This document shows positions 25,648 through 33,413 of a DNA stretch of 64,000 bases, piece after piece (position 1 is the stretch's first letter; every line of letters starts with the position of its first letter). This stretch comes from JAHFTW01 sp038046785 (GTDB lineage: Archaea > Thermoplasmatota > E2 > JACPAO01 > JAHFTW01): positions 62,001-126,000 of the forward strand of contig JBBSVM010000001.1 of the NCBI GenBank assembly GCA_038046785.1, in the 5' to 3' direction. A model generated the notes under the pieces. The model ran no database searches and was not told the origin of the DNA. It worked only from the letters and a program-made list of their open reading frames with translations. Made by a program: the position numbers and the translations under genes.

Positions 25648-27170
25648 CGGTTCTGTCCAATGTGCGCCACGACCTTGAACTCGACGGCAATCGGCGTCGG
25701 CAGCGCCTCGACCTGGACCGTCGTCCGCGTTGCTTGGATTTTGCCGAACGCCTTAGCGTACTCTTCGTTGAACGCCTTGAAATCGCGCTTCATGTCGGTG
25801 AGGAAGACCTGGACATCGAAGACGTCGGCAAGCGTCGCGCCCGATTCTTTGAGGACCGCCTCGACGTTGGCGACGACCTGCCGCGTCTGCGCGACGATGT
25901 CGTACGCGAGCGGTTTGCCGGCGGCGTCGCGCGTCGGGCCGCCGGGGATGGCATCCGTACCGGGTGTGCGAGGTCCGATGCCGGCAAGGAAGAGCAGGTC
26001 GCCGACGCGGCGGGCGTGCGCGTAGGCGCCAACCGGCTTGGGCGCTGACTTTGCGTGGACGATGGCCTTGCTCGCCGGAGGAGTCGCCGAACTGGGCGCA
26101 CCAGGATATCCTGCGCCACTGTCCTCATCCGCAGAGGAATGCGCGCCGCTCCAACGCTCGGTCTCGTCCGAGGTCTCGAACGCATTTGCCCCTCCGAGGA
26201 CGTTGCGGTCGCCGTGGTGCTCGTCGGGGTCCGCCTCGTCGTACTCCTTGTCGGCCGCTGCTTTGCCGGTTGGAACCAGTTCGACGATGGCGGCGCCGGT
26301 ACCGTAGATGGCCTCGTAGGCGTGCACGGTGCCGGCGAAATTGTTTGACTGGCCGGAAACGGCGGCGAGCCACCAGACCGCCTTCATCTTGGAGTCGCCG
26401 TTGGCCTGGCTGGCAAACTCGCGGGCGAGTTGGCTGGCATCCTCCAAACGGCCGCGGGAGAGGAACTCGAGGTACTTGCGGTTCCACTCGTCGTCCTTGC
26501 GGCTGTGGATTTTGTCCTCCTTGAACGGAACGACGCCGCTGAAGAGCCGGTTGGAGAGCGCGGTGACGGCGACGGCGACGACGCGCAGACCGCGCTCGGC
26601 GATGGCTTCGCGCGCCGCCTTGCCAAGCACGATGGTCTCGGCGCGGTCGGCGTACATGTTGCACGACACGATGCTGGCGGGAATCTTGTTGTCGGGGTTG
26701 AGAAGTTTCAGCGCGACGACGCTGCCGGTGTCCACGGGGAAACCGCGGTAGGAGACGGCGCGCATCTCCAGGCCGCGCTTCTGGCCCGCCGCGACGTAGG
26801 CTTCGCCGAACGGCTTGTCCACGCGCAGCTTGTAAGGGATGACGCCGAGCTCGTGCCACTCCTCGTCCACGTGCGTCCACGCCGGTGCAGGGTCGGTCTG
26901 CACCTGGTGGCCGATGACGCTGGGCCAACGCGTCGAATAGAGAATGAGCAGGTCCGGCTTGAGTTCCTGGATGCGCTTTCGGACCTTCCCATAGGCGTCG
27001 CGGATGCGACGGTAGCCCGGGTTCGCGTCGGGCACCAGGAGCGGGTGCGGCAGGTGCGGGACAATGAATGAGGCGACGACGCCCGACTGGGCCGCAGATT
27101 TCGCAGATTGCGCAGAGCTCCGACGGTTCTGCGAGGTCTGCGGAATCTGCGGTTTGGTCCGGCGCGTCAT
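25644..27170 (-). CDS. Fusion: 2-aminophenol-dioxygenase-like alpha subunit plus RidA-type deaminase
   Basis: 508 residues. Residues about 5-30 are encoded by a palindromic repeat (TKPQIPQTSQ). Residues about 33-305 are a LigB-superfamily class III extradiol dioxygenase subunit resembling AmnA (VVASFIVPHLPHPLLVPDAN, YSTRWPSVIGHQ, SNRLFSGVVPF). An acidic Ser/Pro linker (about 305-368) leads to a RidA/YjgF domain (PKPVGAYAHARRVGDLLFLA, GPRTPGTDAIPGG, VEALPTPIAVEFK). In the aminophenol pathway the 2-aminomuconate deaminase is a RidA relative, so ring cleavage and later deamination appear joined. The ATG overlaps the TGA of the beta-subunit gene. Confidence 0.88.
   Translation of the reverse strand: MTRRTKPQIPQTSQNRRSSAQSAKSAAQSGVVASFIVPHLPHPLLVPDANPGYRRIRDAYGKVRKRIQELKPDLLILYSTRWPSVIGHQVQTDPAPAWTHVDEEWHELGVIPYKLRVDKPFGEAYVAAGQKRGLEMRAVSYRGFPVDTGSVVALKLLNPDNKIPASIVSCNMYADRAETIVLGKAAREAIAERGLRVVAVAVTALSNRLFSGVVPFKEDKIHSRKDDEWNRKYLEFLSRGRLEDASQLAREFASQANGDSKMKAVWWLAAVSGQSNNFAGTVHAYEAIYGTGAAIVELVPTGKAAADKEYDEADPDEHHGDRNVLGGANAFETSDETERWSGAHSSADEDSGAGYPGAPSSATPPASKAIVHAKSAPKPVGAYAHARRVGDLLFLAGIGPRTPGTDAIPGGPTRDAAGKPLAYDIVAQTRQVVANVEAVLKESGATLADVFDVQVFLTDMKRDFKAFNEEYAKAFGKIQATRTTVQVEALPTPIAVEFKVVAHIGQNR
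27092..27152. repeat. CGCAGATT-type palindrome, in-frame coding copy 1
   Basis: CCGCAGATTTCGCAGATTGC pairs with TCTGCGAGGTCTGCGGAATC and the following TGCGG around the loop AGCTCCGACGG. It occupies codons about 7-26 of the dioxygenase-RidA fusion (minus strand). The 9-bp unit keeps the reading frame and is translated as PQI-PQT-SQN, then SAQSAKSAAQ. Confidence 0.85.
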
Positions 27171-28183
27171 GTCATCAACCTCGGCGTGACCTGGCGCGTC
27201 TTGGGATTGGGGTCCCACTCCAGCACGGCGTTGCCAGTGCCGATGACGGTGCCGTAGCCGTGGAGCTCTGCGGGATACGAAGGAAAGTCGAGCGCCGCGA
27301 GAAGCCACGACAAGCAGCCGGCGTCCGCTTCCGACGTCGCCTGGTCGATGAGGTCAGGCAGTTCGTCGAAGAGCTGCTTCCCTTTGCCGTCGCGGGCGAG
27401 GCCGATGGCGTGCATGTCCCACAAGTGCTGCCCGTGGTGGTAGATGTGCTCGTGGCTCATGTCCTCGGGCACCTTCGGCTCGCGGGTGAAGTGGCGGTGG
27501 CTGATGCTGTTGCTGGCGAGCAGCAAGGCGCGCTTGCCGGAAGCTTCGATGGCCTCCCGCGTCGCCTGGCCGAGGGCACGCATCTGCTCTTGGCCGACCT
27601 CGTTCGAGTAGTCGTTGTAGACGCGGCAGGAACTGATTCCGACGATGGGTTTGTCCCACTTCGGGTTCACGAGGTGGCACGCGGCGATGGTACCGTAGTC
27701 GATGCGGTACTCGGGGTTACGCATCATCTTCATCGTGAGCCCCTTCTTGGCGCCGCGGGCCGCGATGTCCTCGGCCAACTCCACATCGACGTCGAAGTCG
27801 AAGTTGTAGCGGAACAGGTTGGGGAAGATGGGGTCCACGCTGAGCGATTTGAAGTGCGGAACGCCAAGAATGTGGTGGCCGACCCGGGTGCGCCAGTGCG
27901 GCGAGTGCACCAAAATGACATCGTAGTCGCGGGTGGCGCGGGCGAGACTGTGTCGGAGACGCTCGTAGCCCCAACGGATTGTCTCCCAGCCACCTTCACT
28001 GCGCGCCTCGTTCTGTTTCGGATTGTCGGCGTAGACGAGATGCGGCGGGTGCGGCGTGAGACAGCCGGCGACAATGGAGCCGCCTCCGGCCCGAACCGCA
28101 GATGACGCAGAGCGCGCAGACCGAACGTTCTTCTGCGCAATCTGCGCGATCTGCGGTTTGGTCGGGCGCTGTTTGCTGGCCAT
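27167..28183 (-). CDS. Extradiol ring-cleavage dioxygenase, 2-aminophenol 1,6-dioxygenase beta-like catalytic subunit
   Basis: 338 residues. After a repeat-encoded extension (TKPQIAQIAQKNVRSARSA), the LigB-superfamily domain starts at about residue 36: AGCLTPHPPHLVYADN with the iron-binding HPPH region, VILVHSPHWRTRVGHH, NSISHRHF and SHEHIYHHGQ. It fits the catalytic beta subunit of AmnAB, which opens 2-aminophenol with O2 using Fe(II). Substrate could equally be 3-hydroxyanthranilate or another aminophenolic product of tryptophan. The start is 1 base after the dehydrogenase stop. Confidence 0.88.
   Translation of the reverse strand: MASKQRPTKPQIAQIAQKNVRSARSASSAVRAGGGSIVAGCLTPHPPHLVYADNPKQNEARSEGGWETIRWGYERLRHSLARATRDYDVILVHSPHWRTRVGHHILGVPHFKSLSVDPIFPNLFRYNFDFDVDVELAEDIAARGAKKGLTMKMMRNPEYRIDYGTIAACHLVNPKWDKPIVGISSCRVYNDYSNEVGQEQMRALGQATREAIEASGKRALLLASNSISHRHFTREPKVPEDMSHEHIYHHGQHLWDMHAIGLARDGKGKQLFDELPDLIDQATSEADAGCLSWLLAALDFPSYPAELHGYGTVIGTGNAVLEWDPNPKTRQVTPRLMT
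28095..28166. repeat. CGCAGATT-type palindrome, in-frame coding copy 2
   Basis: ACCGCAGATGACGCAGAGCG pairs with the CGCAATCTGCGCGATCTGCG stretch around the loop CCGAACGTTC. It lies inside codons about 6-30 of the beta-subunit gene and is read as TKPQIAQIAQK ... SARSASSA. The flank GACCAAACCGCAGAT is shared with copy 1. Confidence 0.85.
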
Positions 28184-28184
28184 C

Positions 28185-29729
28185 TCAGGTCTCCTTCATC
28201 GTGATGTTCTTCGCCTCGGAATAGAAATCGACCGACCACTCGCCGCCTTCGCGGCCGACGCCGGACTCTTTGGAGCCGCCAAATGCGGTGGCAAGGTCGC
28301 GCACAAGCCAGCAGTTCACCCAGACCATGCCGGTCTCCAGTCGCTCCGCAACGCGGCGCGCTTTCGTCGCGTCTTTCGTCCAGACGGTGGCCGTCAGGCC
28401 ATAGCGGACGCCGTTCGCCAACGCAATGGCTTCGGCTTCATCCCTGAAGGACTGCACGGTGACGACGGGTCCAAAAATCTCCTCTTGGATGAGCCGACTC
28501 TCCTGCACGACGCCGGTGACGAGGGCGGGGGTCAGGAACGCGCCGTCGGCAAGCTCGCCTGCGATGGTCGGCCGGTCGCCGCCGCAGAAAACCTTGGCCT
28601 CTTTGCGCGCCAAGTCAAGGTAGCCTTCGACCTTGGTGCGATGCGCAAGCGAGTTGAGGGGACCGATGTCGGTCGCCTCGTCGCGCGGGTCGCCCACCTT
28701 GAGCGCTTTCACCGCTGCCTCCAGCTTTGACAAGAATTTGGCCAACAAGCTCTGCTCGACGAGGACGCGGCTCGTGCAGAGGCAAACCTGGCCGCCGTTC
28801 GTGAAACCGCCGCGAACCACGCCTGCGACCGCAGCATCGAGGTCACAGTCCGCGAAAACAACCGCAGGATTCTTGCCGCCGAGCTCCAGGCTGAGTTTCT
28901 TGGGCGGGCCAGAGGCGGCGGCCTGCGCAACTTTGGCGCCTGTGGCTGTGCCACCGGTGAAACTCACGGCACGGACGTCCGGGTTCCGGATGAGCGGGTC
29001 GCCCGCCTCGGGACCGAGCCCCTGCACGACGTTGTAAAGTCCGTCGGGGAGGCCCGCCTCGGCAAGCAGGTCGGCAAGAGCGTCGGCGGTGCGCGGCGTC
29101 AACTCGCTCGGCTTCGCGACGACCGCATTGCCGAGACCGAGCGCGGGGGCGACCTTCCAGGTCAGCAAGTAGAGTGGGAGGTTCCAGGGCGTGACGAGGC
29201 CGACGACGCCGACCGGAGTGCGCGATGTGGAGTGGACCCAGCCGTCGCTGTGGAACTCCGGCTCTGTGCGCTGCTCGAGGAAGTCGGCGTAGAAGCGGAA
29301 GTTGCGCGCGGCCCGTGGGATGTCGAGCGTGCGGGCGAGTCGAATGGGTTTGCCCGTGTCTTCCGACTCCATGCGCGCGAGCCGGTCAAGGTCGCGCTCG
29401 ATGAGTTCTGCGGTGCGGCGCAGGATGCGGCAACGCTCGGCAAGTTCGAGGCTTGCCCACGAGGGCTGCGCCTTCGTCGCGGCGACCACCGCGGCATCGA
29501 CGTCCTCGGCGTTGCCGCGCGGGACCTTGCACAGCACGACGTTGCGCGCCGGGTCCACGTTGTCGAGGTAGGCACCGGATGCGGGCGCCATCTTGCGGCC
29601 GCCAATGCGCTGCGACAGGCGCGGAACCGATTCGGCTTGAACATCGCGCTTGGCGTGGCCGTAGGCGCGGGCAAGGTCGCGTTGCGCCACTTCACGGTCG
29701 CGCTGGAGCCAGCCGAATCCTTCGCTCAC
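28185..29729 (-). CDS. Aldehyde dehydrogenase, 2-aminomuconate semialdehyde type (ALDH8-like)
   Basis: 514 residues. NAD-binding VTPWNLPLYLLTWK and GGTATGAKVAQA, catalytic Glu in LELGGKNPAV and catalytic Cys in NGGQVCLCTSRV. The C-terminal block NCWLVRDLATAFGGSKESGV and SVDFYSEAKNITMK closely follows the ALDH8A1/AmnC signature. It would oxidise the semialdehyde made by ring cleavage to 2-aminomuconate with NAD+. About 40 extra N-terminal residues precede the core. GTG start overlaps the previous stop (GTGA). Confidence 0.92.
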   Translation of the reverse strand: MSEGFGWLQRDREVAQRDLARAYGHAKRDVQAESVPRLSQRIGGRKMAPASGAYLDNVDPARNVVLCKVPRGNAEDVDAAVVAATKAQPSWASLELAERCRILRRTAELIERDLDRLARMESEDTGKPIRLARTLDIPRAARNFRFYADFLEQRTEPEFHSDGWVHSTSRTPVGVVGLVTPWNLPLYLLTWKVAPALGLGNAVVAKPSELTPRTADALADLLAEAGLPDGLYNVVQGLGPEAGDPLIRNPDVRAVSFTGGTATGAKVAQAAASGPPKKLSLELGGKNPAVVFADCDLDAAVAGVVRGGFTNGGQVCLCTSRVLVEQSLLAKFLSKLEAAVKALKVGDPRDEATDIGPLNSLAHRTKVEGYLDLARKEAKVFCGGDRPTIAGELADGAFLTPALVTGVVQESRLIQEEIFGPVVTVQSFRDEAEAIALANGVRYGLTATVWTKDATKARRVAERLETGMVWVNCWLVRDLATAFGGSKESGVGREGGEWSVDFYSEAKNITMKET

Positions 29730-30958
29730 GGCTCATGCCCCCGCATCAACGGCTGGCTGCCGATGTAGTCGTCGTTGTCGTAGGTCCAGTGGTCGGTGTC
29801 AGGGTCCCACTCGTCCCATGTCGCAATCGAGCCGAGCGCCTTCAGGAACTTCGGCGGGACGACGCCCGGAACAATGAACGCCTTCTGCCGGTGCAGCGGG
29901 TAGGGGTTGCGCAGCGTGAAGCCGAGGACGCCGAGAATGGCACGCGCGACATACCAGGTCGCCCTCGGGTTCCAGCCATGCGCGATCTTGACGACGACGC
30001 CGAGGCCGTCGGGGTAGTCGGGATGCTCGATGGCGAGGCCGAGCAGGCCGTCGGCGCCTTCCTTGGCGATGACTTTGCCGCCGCACGATTTCAGGATGGT
30101 CGTGTCGAGCCGGTTGAAGCCGCCCACAAGGTCCGGGTTGCGCACCATCGCCTCCCATACCCAGTCCTTCTTGCGCGTCTTGGCGAGGTGGGCGTAGAGG
30201 ATGGCGAGCTCGTTGACCGTGTTGCTGAGCGTTGGCAGGCCGCAGCCGTCGCGCGCCGTGCGGGCGGGGGTCCACTTCGGGCCGAGGATATCGGCGACGA
30301 CCTTCGTGTAGGCCTGGAACCAGGGGTGCTGCGGCAGCAGGTAGCCGATGCGCGGCCAGCCTTTCGCCTTGCAGCCGGCAAGGATGGCGGCGTGCTCACC
30401 TGAGCAGGTGTGGTACCAGCGGCGCGGACGGCGCACGCTGCGGCCAAACGGGACGAGCGGCAGATCGAGCGGCGCCTGCATGAGGCCCCACTCCGTCTCA
30501 TGGAGAAGGCTCTGCGCGGCTGCGACGTGCTCGGTGTCGCCGTTGTGTGAGGCGAGCGCGATGGCTTTCTGCTCCCACGATGACGTTGCCAGCTCTTTTG
30601 CGAACACTTTCATCGCGAGCGGCTTCATCATGCTGCGGCCGTAGCAGAGAACGTTGCCGCCGAACGAGTGAATGAGTTTGCCACCGTGCGCCCACGCGAC
30701 GGCGCCGTGAATGGTCGTCTCCGAAATGCCGAGGCGACGGTAGTCCACGAGTGGCTCCCACTCGACGTCGCGGCCCGTGGGGATTCCTTTCTCGCGTGTG
30801 CCAAGAGGGCCCTCTGGGTAGAGCTCGGAGCCGGGGCCCTGAATGCGGTCGCCTTGGCCGTCACTGCGAGCGCCCGTTTTGGTCGCAGATTTCACAGATT
30901 TGCGCAGAACGCGTTTCTGTGGCTTCTGCGCAATCTGCGACTTCGTCCGGCGCGTCAC
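29726..30958 (-). CDS. L-asparaginase II-family amidohydrolase with repeat-encoded N-terminus
   Basis: 410 residues. Residues about 5-30 come from a palindromic repeat (TKSQIAQKPQKRVLRKSVKS). The rest matches PF06089: HGAVAWAHGGKLIHSFG, YGRSMMKPLAMKVF, SHNGDTEHVAAAQSLL, TCSGEHAAILAGCKAKGW, DGCGLPTLSNTVNE. Asparaginase II hydrolyses asparagine, but its place in a tryptophan/aminophenol cluster suggests another amide or a cyclic intermediate as substrate. That is inference. The GTG start overlaps the monooxygenase stop (GTGA). Confidence 0.83.
   Translation of the reverse strand: MTRRTKSQIAQKPQKRVLRKSVKSATKTGARSDGQGDRIQGPGSELYPEGPLGTREKGIPTGRDVEWEPLVDYRRLGISETTIHGAVAWAHGGKLIHSFGGNVLCYGRSMMKPLAMKVFAKELATSSWEQKAIALASHNGDTEHVAAAQSLLHETEWGLMQAPLDLPLVPFGRSVRRPRRWYHTCSGEHAAILAGCKAKGWPRIGYLLPQHPWFQAYTKVVADILGPKWTPARTARDGCGLPTLSNTVNELAILYAHLAKTRKKDWVWEAMVRNPDLVGGFNRLDTTILKSCGGKVIAKEGADGLLGLAIEHPDYPDGLGVVVKIAHGWNPRATWYVARAILGVLGFTLRNPYPLHRQKAFIVPGVVPPKFLKALGSIATWDEWDPDTDHWTYDNDDYIGSQPLMRGHEP
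30881..30948. repeat. CGCAGATT-type palindrome, in-frame coding copy 3
   Basis: GGTCGCAGATTTCACAGATT pairs with the CGCAATCTGCGACTTCGTCC region. It fills codons about 4-26 of the asparaginase II-family gene, immediately after its GTG start, and is read as TKSQIAQKPQK ... KSVKSATKT. Confidence 0.85.
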
Positions 30959-32217
30959 GCGGCGACCTCCTTGCGAGCGAGTTTGGGCGTGACTTTCTCC
31001 ATGAAAGCCGCCATGTTGCGAATGACGCGGTCGGAATCGTGGTTGAAGAAATCGAACCAGAGCATGAGACGGTCGTCGGAGTGGTAGCGCGCGGCAAGCT
31101 GTTGCGCAACGTCGTCGGCGGTGCCGATGACAGCGTTGTCGGACGCCTCGCCGACTTTCTTCGGGTCGAGGGTGCCCTCCAGGGCGTTCCAATATGCGGC
31201 GAGCGCTGCCTTCGCCTCCGCCTGCGCGGCGGCGCGCCGTTGCTCGGGCGAGAGGACCGGCTCCTCGTTGAGGAAGACCAGGACGGTGCGCGGCATGTAG
31301 CTGCGTTTCCACGGGCCGCCCTCCTTGTGGAACACCTTGCGCATCCGTTCGTGCGTCGCGTCGATGACGGTGCCCGGCGTGATGCTCAAATTGGCGACGT
31401 GGGCGGGCAGGAACTTGTTGGCGAGTTCGTGCGCCTGAGGATCGTGCGAGCCGACGACGAGCTGCACCAGTTCGCGGCGCCACGCCTGCGGGATAATTTT
31501 GAGGGGGTCGAAATGGAACTGCTTCGGGACGCGGATGCGTTCGTTTTCTCCCCCCGCCATCGACGAGAGCCTGCCTTCCGCTTTCGCCGCGTCGCGTGCC
31601 TTCAGCCACTCCGGCTCGCTGCGGAAGTCTGCGCGGCCGATGGTGCGTTCCGGGACCTGGCCGCCAGCCAGCGTCTCTCCCGAGAGCAGCCTGGAGAAAA
31701 CCTCGCAGGCCTCGAGAAAGACGGTGCCTTTCCACAACCCGAAGGGCAGCGCTTTCTCGAGCGGAGTGCGCGGCTCGATGCCGTAGGCGCGATTCATGTA
31801 ATCGAAACGGCCGGCACTGAAGCCGACGTGGATGCGGCGCCGTTCGGCGGGGTCGAGGCCGTGCAGGGCCGCGAACATCGCGATGCGCTCCGCCGCGGCG
31901 ACCGGGCCGCCGTTGCAGAGGATGTTCATGACGGCAGAGCCCACCTCGATGCGCTTGGTGCGGCGGAAGATCGCATGGGCGAACTGCAGCATGTCTGCGT
32001 TGAGGCCGACCTCCCCCTGCCAGTGCGGGATGACGGGAAGCCGGTTGCCCTTCTGCACTTCACTGCTAAGATGGCTTTCCGCGAGCCAGGCGACGCCGAA
32101 GCCGAGCCGATCCGCCGCCTCGATTTGCGCCATCGCGTTGGCGAACATCTCGCGCTCCGTCGGCGTGCGCCCCGCGACGGGGGTCTGGCTGATGGAGAGG
32201 AAAAGGTCGAACTCCAC
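30955..32217 (-). CDS. Luciferase-like (LLM) flavin-dependent monooxygenase
   Basis: 420 residues, TIM-barrel flavin oxygenase family (PF00296): FDLFLSISQTPV at the start, GFGVAWLAESHLSS, RIEVGSAVMNILCNGGPVAA, AERIAMFAALHGLDPAERRR and FSAGRFDYMN. It uses FMNH2 and O2. As second gene of the tryptophan cluster it is the best candidate in the window for a ring or side-chain hydroxylation before ring cleavage, a step normally done by kynurenine 3-monooxygenase or an anthranilate hydroxylase. This is inference. GTG start; a TTCAAG box is about 28 nt upstream. Confidence 0.86.
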   Translation of the reverse strand: MEFDLFLSISQTPVAGRTPTEREMFANAMAQIEAADRLGFGVAWLAESHLSSEVQKGNRLPVIPHWQGEVGLNADMLQFAHAIFRRTKRIEVGSAVMNILCNGGPVAAAERIAMFAALHGLDPAERRRIHVGFSAGRFDYMNRAYGIEPRTPLEKALPFGLWKGTVFLEACEVFSRLLSGETLAGGQVPERTIGRADFRSEPEWLKARDAAKAEGRLSSMAGGENERIRVPKQFHFDPLKIIPQAWRRELVQLVVGSHDPQAHELANKFLPAHVANLSITPGTVIDATHERMRKVFHKEGGPWKRSYMPRTVLVFLNEEPVLSPEQRRAAAQAEAKAALAAYWNALEGTLDPKKVGEASDNAVIGTADDVAQQLAARYHSDDRLMLWFDFFNHDSDRVIRNMAAFMEKVTPKLARKEVAA

Positions 32218-32260
32218 GTCAAACCGTCCAGGGGTTGGTGCGCTTGAAGCCTGCGGACGG

Positions 32261-33094
32261 CTACGCCGGGCTCGTCCCGGCTTGGTGCGTCACTTGGTTG
32301 CGCACGGTCCAGAGGGCGGGCCAGAGGGCGCCCTGGACATCCACCTCAAGCTGATGGACGGCATAGCCCTTCAGGCTCTTGACGTCGCGGCCGATGATGC
32401 GCTTGACCAGGGCGAGGTGGGTCTGGCGCCAGAGCGTGAACGCCATGTCGACATCAGTCATCATCTCAAGCAGCCGCAGGACATCGGGCTGCGAGCGAGG
32501 CTGGACGTAGATGGAGAGGATGTCGCTCTTGCGTCGCTTGAGGAGATCCTGGACTTTGGGCCAGAGGGCGGGCGCCTGCTGCTGAATCTGCCGGAACCCG
32601 GGCGACTCGGCGCCGGAGCCCTGTCCGAGAGCGGCGCGAATGACGTGGAAGTCCCACGGCGTCATCGTCTCCAGGACCCGCAGCGCTTCCGTGTTGATGC
32701 GGAGCGTCGCGGAGGCACGCGCGAGAAGGGGATAGGCCTCAACCAGGCGGTCCTGCTCGATGAGGGTGCCAACACTCTTCAGCTCGAAGAGAACCAGCTT
32801 ACACCACAGCTCGAACGACTGGTGCACAACTTGGAACATCAGTTCATCGTGGTGGACCCGCTCGCCCTCGGATTTCTGCAGCGCAAGCAGTTCCGGCACG
32901 CGCATGTAGGTCTCGTAGTCGGTGGTCTTGCCACTGGAGAGTCGTTGTGGGTTGTTGTGGCCAATGGGGCCGACGCCGGAGACCGCTGAGGCGGCGGCGG
33001 CGACCCAGTCGCCCGCCTTCCCGGCCGCCCGTTTCGCCTTCTCCTTGATGCCCGTTCCTTTCGTGGAGGGGGGTTCCATTGTACAAAACCGCAC
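32261..33094 (-). CDS. kynA: Tryptophan 2,3-dioxygenase
   Basis: 277 residues. A heme enzyme that opens the indole ring of L-tryptophan with O2 to give N-formylkynurenine. The HDELMFQVVHQSFELWCKL segment holds the distal His, PWDFHVIRAALGQGSG and FRQIQ the substrate-binding Arg/loop, and LWRQTHLALVKRIIG the proximal heme His. A 30-residue Lys/Ala-rich N-terminal part is extra. The start is GTG 33094 (ATTCAAG about 24 nt upstream) or ATG 33079. It is the first gene of the minus-strand cluster. Confidence 0.9.
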   Translation of the reverse strand: MRFCTMEPPSTKGTGIKEKAKRAAGKAGDWVAAAASAVSGVGPIGHNNPQRLSSGKTTDYETYMRVPELLALQKSEGERVHHDELMFQVVHQSFELWCKLVLFELKSVGTLIEQDRLVEAYPLLARASATLRINTEALRVLETMTPWDFHVIRAALGQGSGAESPGFRQIQQQAPALWPKVQDLLKRRKSDILSIYVQPRSQPDVLRLLEMMTDVDMAFTLWRQTHLALVKRIIGRDVKSLKGYAVHQLEVDVQGALWPALWTVRNQVTHQAGTSPA

Positions 33095-33165
33095 ATCAAT
33101 CCAGGTTGAACCCGCTCTTGAATCTTGCCGTTTCTCTCATATCCAAGGCGCGCCCATCTCTTGGT

Positions 33166-33360
33166 ATGGCTGGATTCTTCATCGCCGTTGCTGGGGGCGC
33201 GCTTCGCCTCACGGTCAAGTACCTCCTGGTCCCCGTCCTGGTTAGTGTCGCCACCGCCCTCGTCGCCGACGAGGTTGCCAAGAGGATGCGGCGCCGCACC
33301 GAGGCAATTGACGCCCGCCTCGCGGCGAACCGCCGGGTGCAATCCGCGCTCGCAGCCTGA
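33166..33360 (+). CDS. Small membrane protein of unknown function
   Basis: 64 residues. One or two hydrophobic stretches (GFFIAVAGGALRLTVKYLL and VPVLVSVATALVA) are followed by a very basic tail RMRRRTEAID with RRVQS. TCATAT at about 33136-33142 lies 27 nt before the ATG at 33166. It is divergent from tryptophan dioxygenase, so it might share regulation. Not recognised. Confidence 0.6.
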   Translation: MAGFFIAVAGGALRLTVKYLLVPVLVSVATALVADEVAKRMRRRTEAIDARLAANRRVQSALAA

Positions 33361-33413
33361 TCGGACCCCGTTCGGCTCCGTTCGGCCTTAAATGGCCTCG
33401 CCTTCGCACCGCC

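Noticed and set aside
29726..31735. 669-codon reading of the asparaginase II-like gene extended upstream
   Set aside because: The upstream part overlaps the monooxygenase gene on the same strand in another frame and has no conserved sequence; GTG 30958 with the GTGA overlap is a better start.
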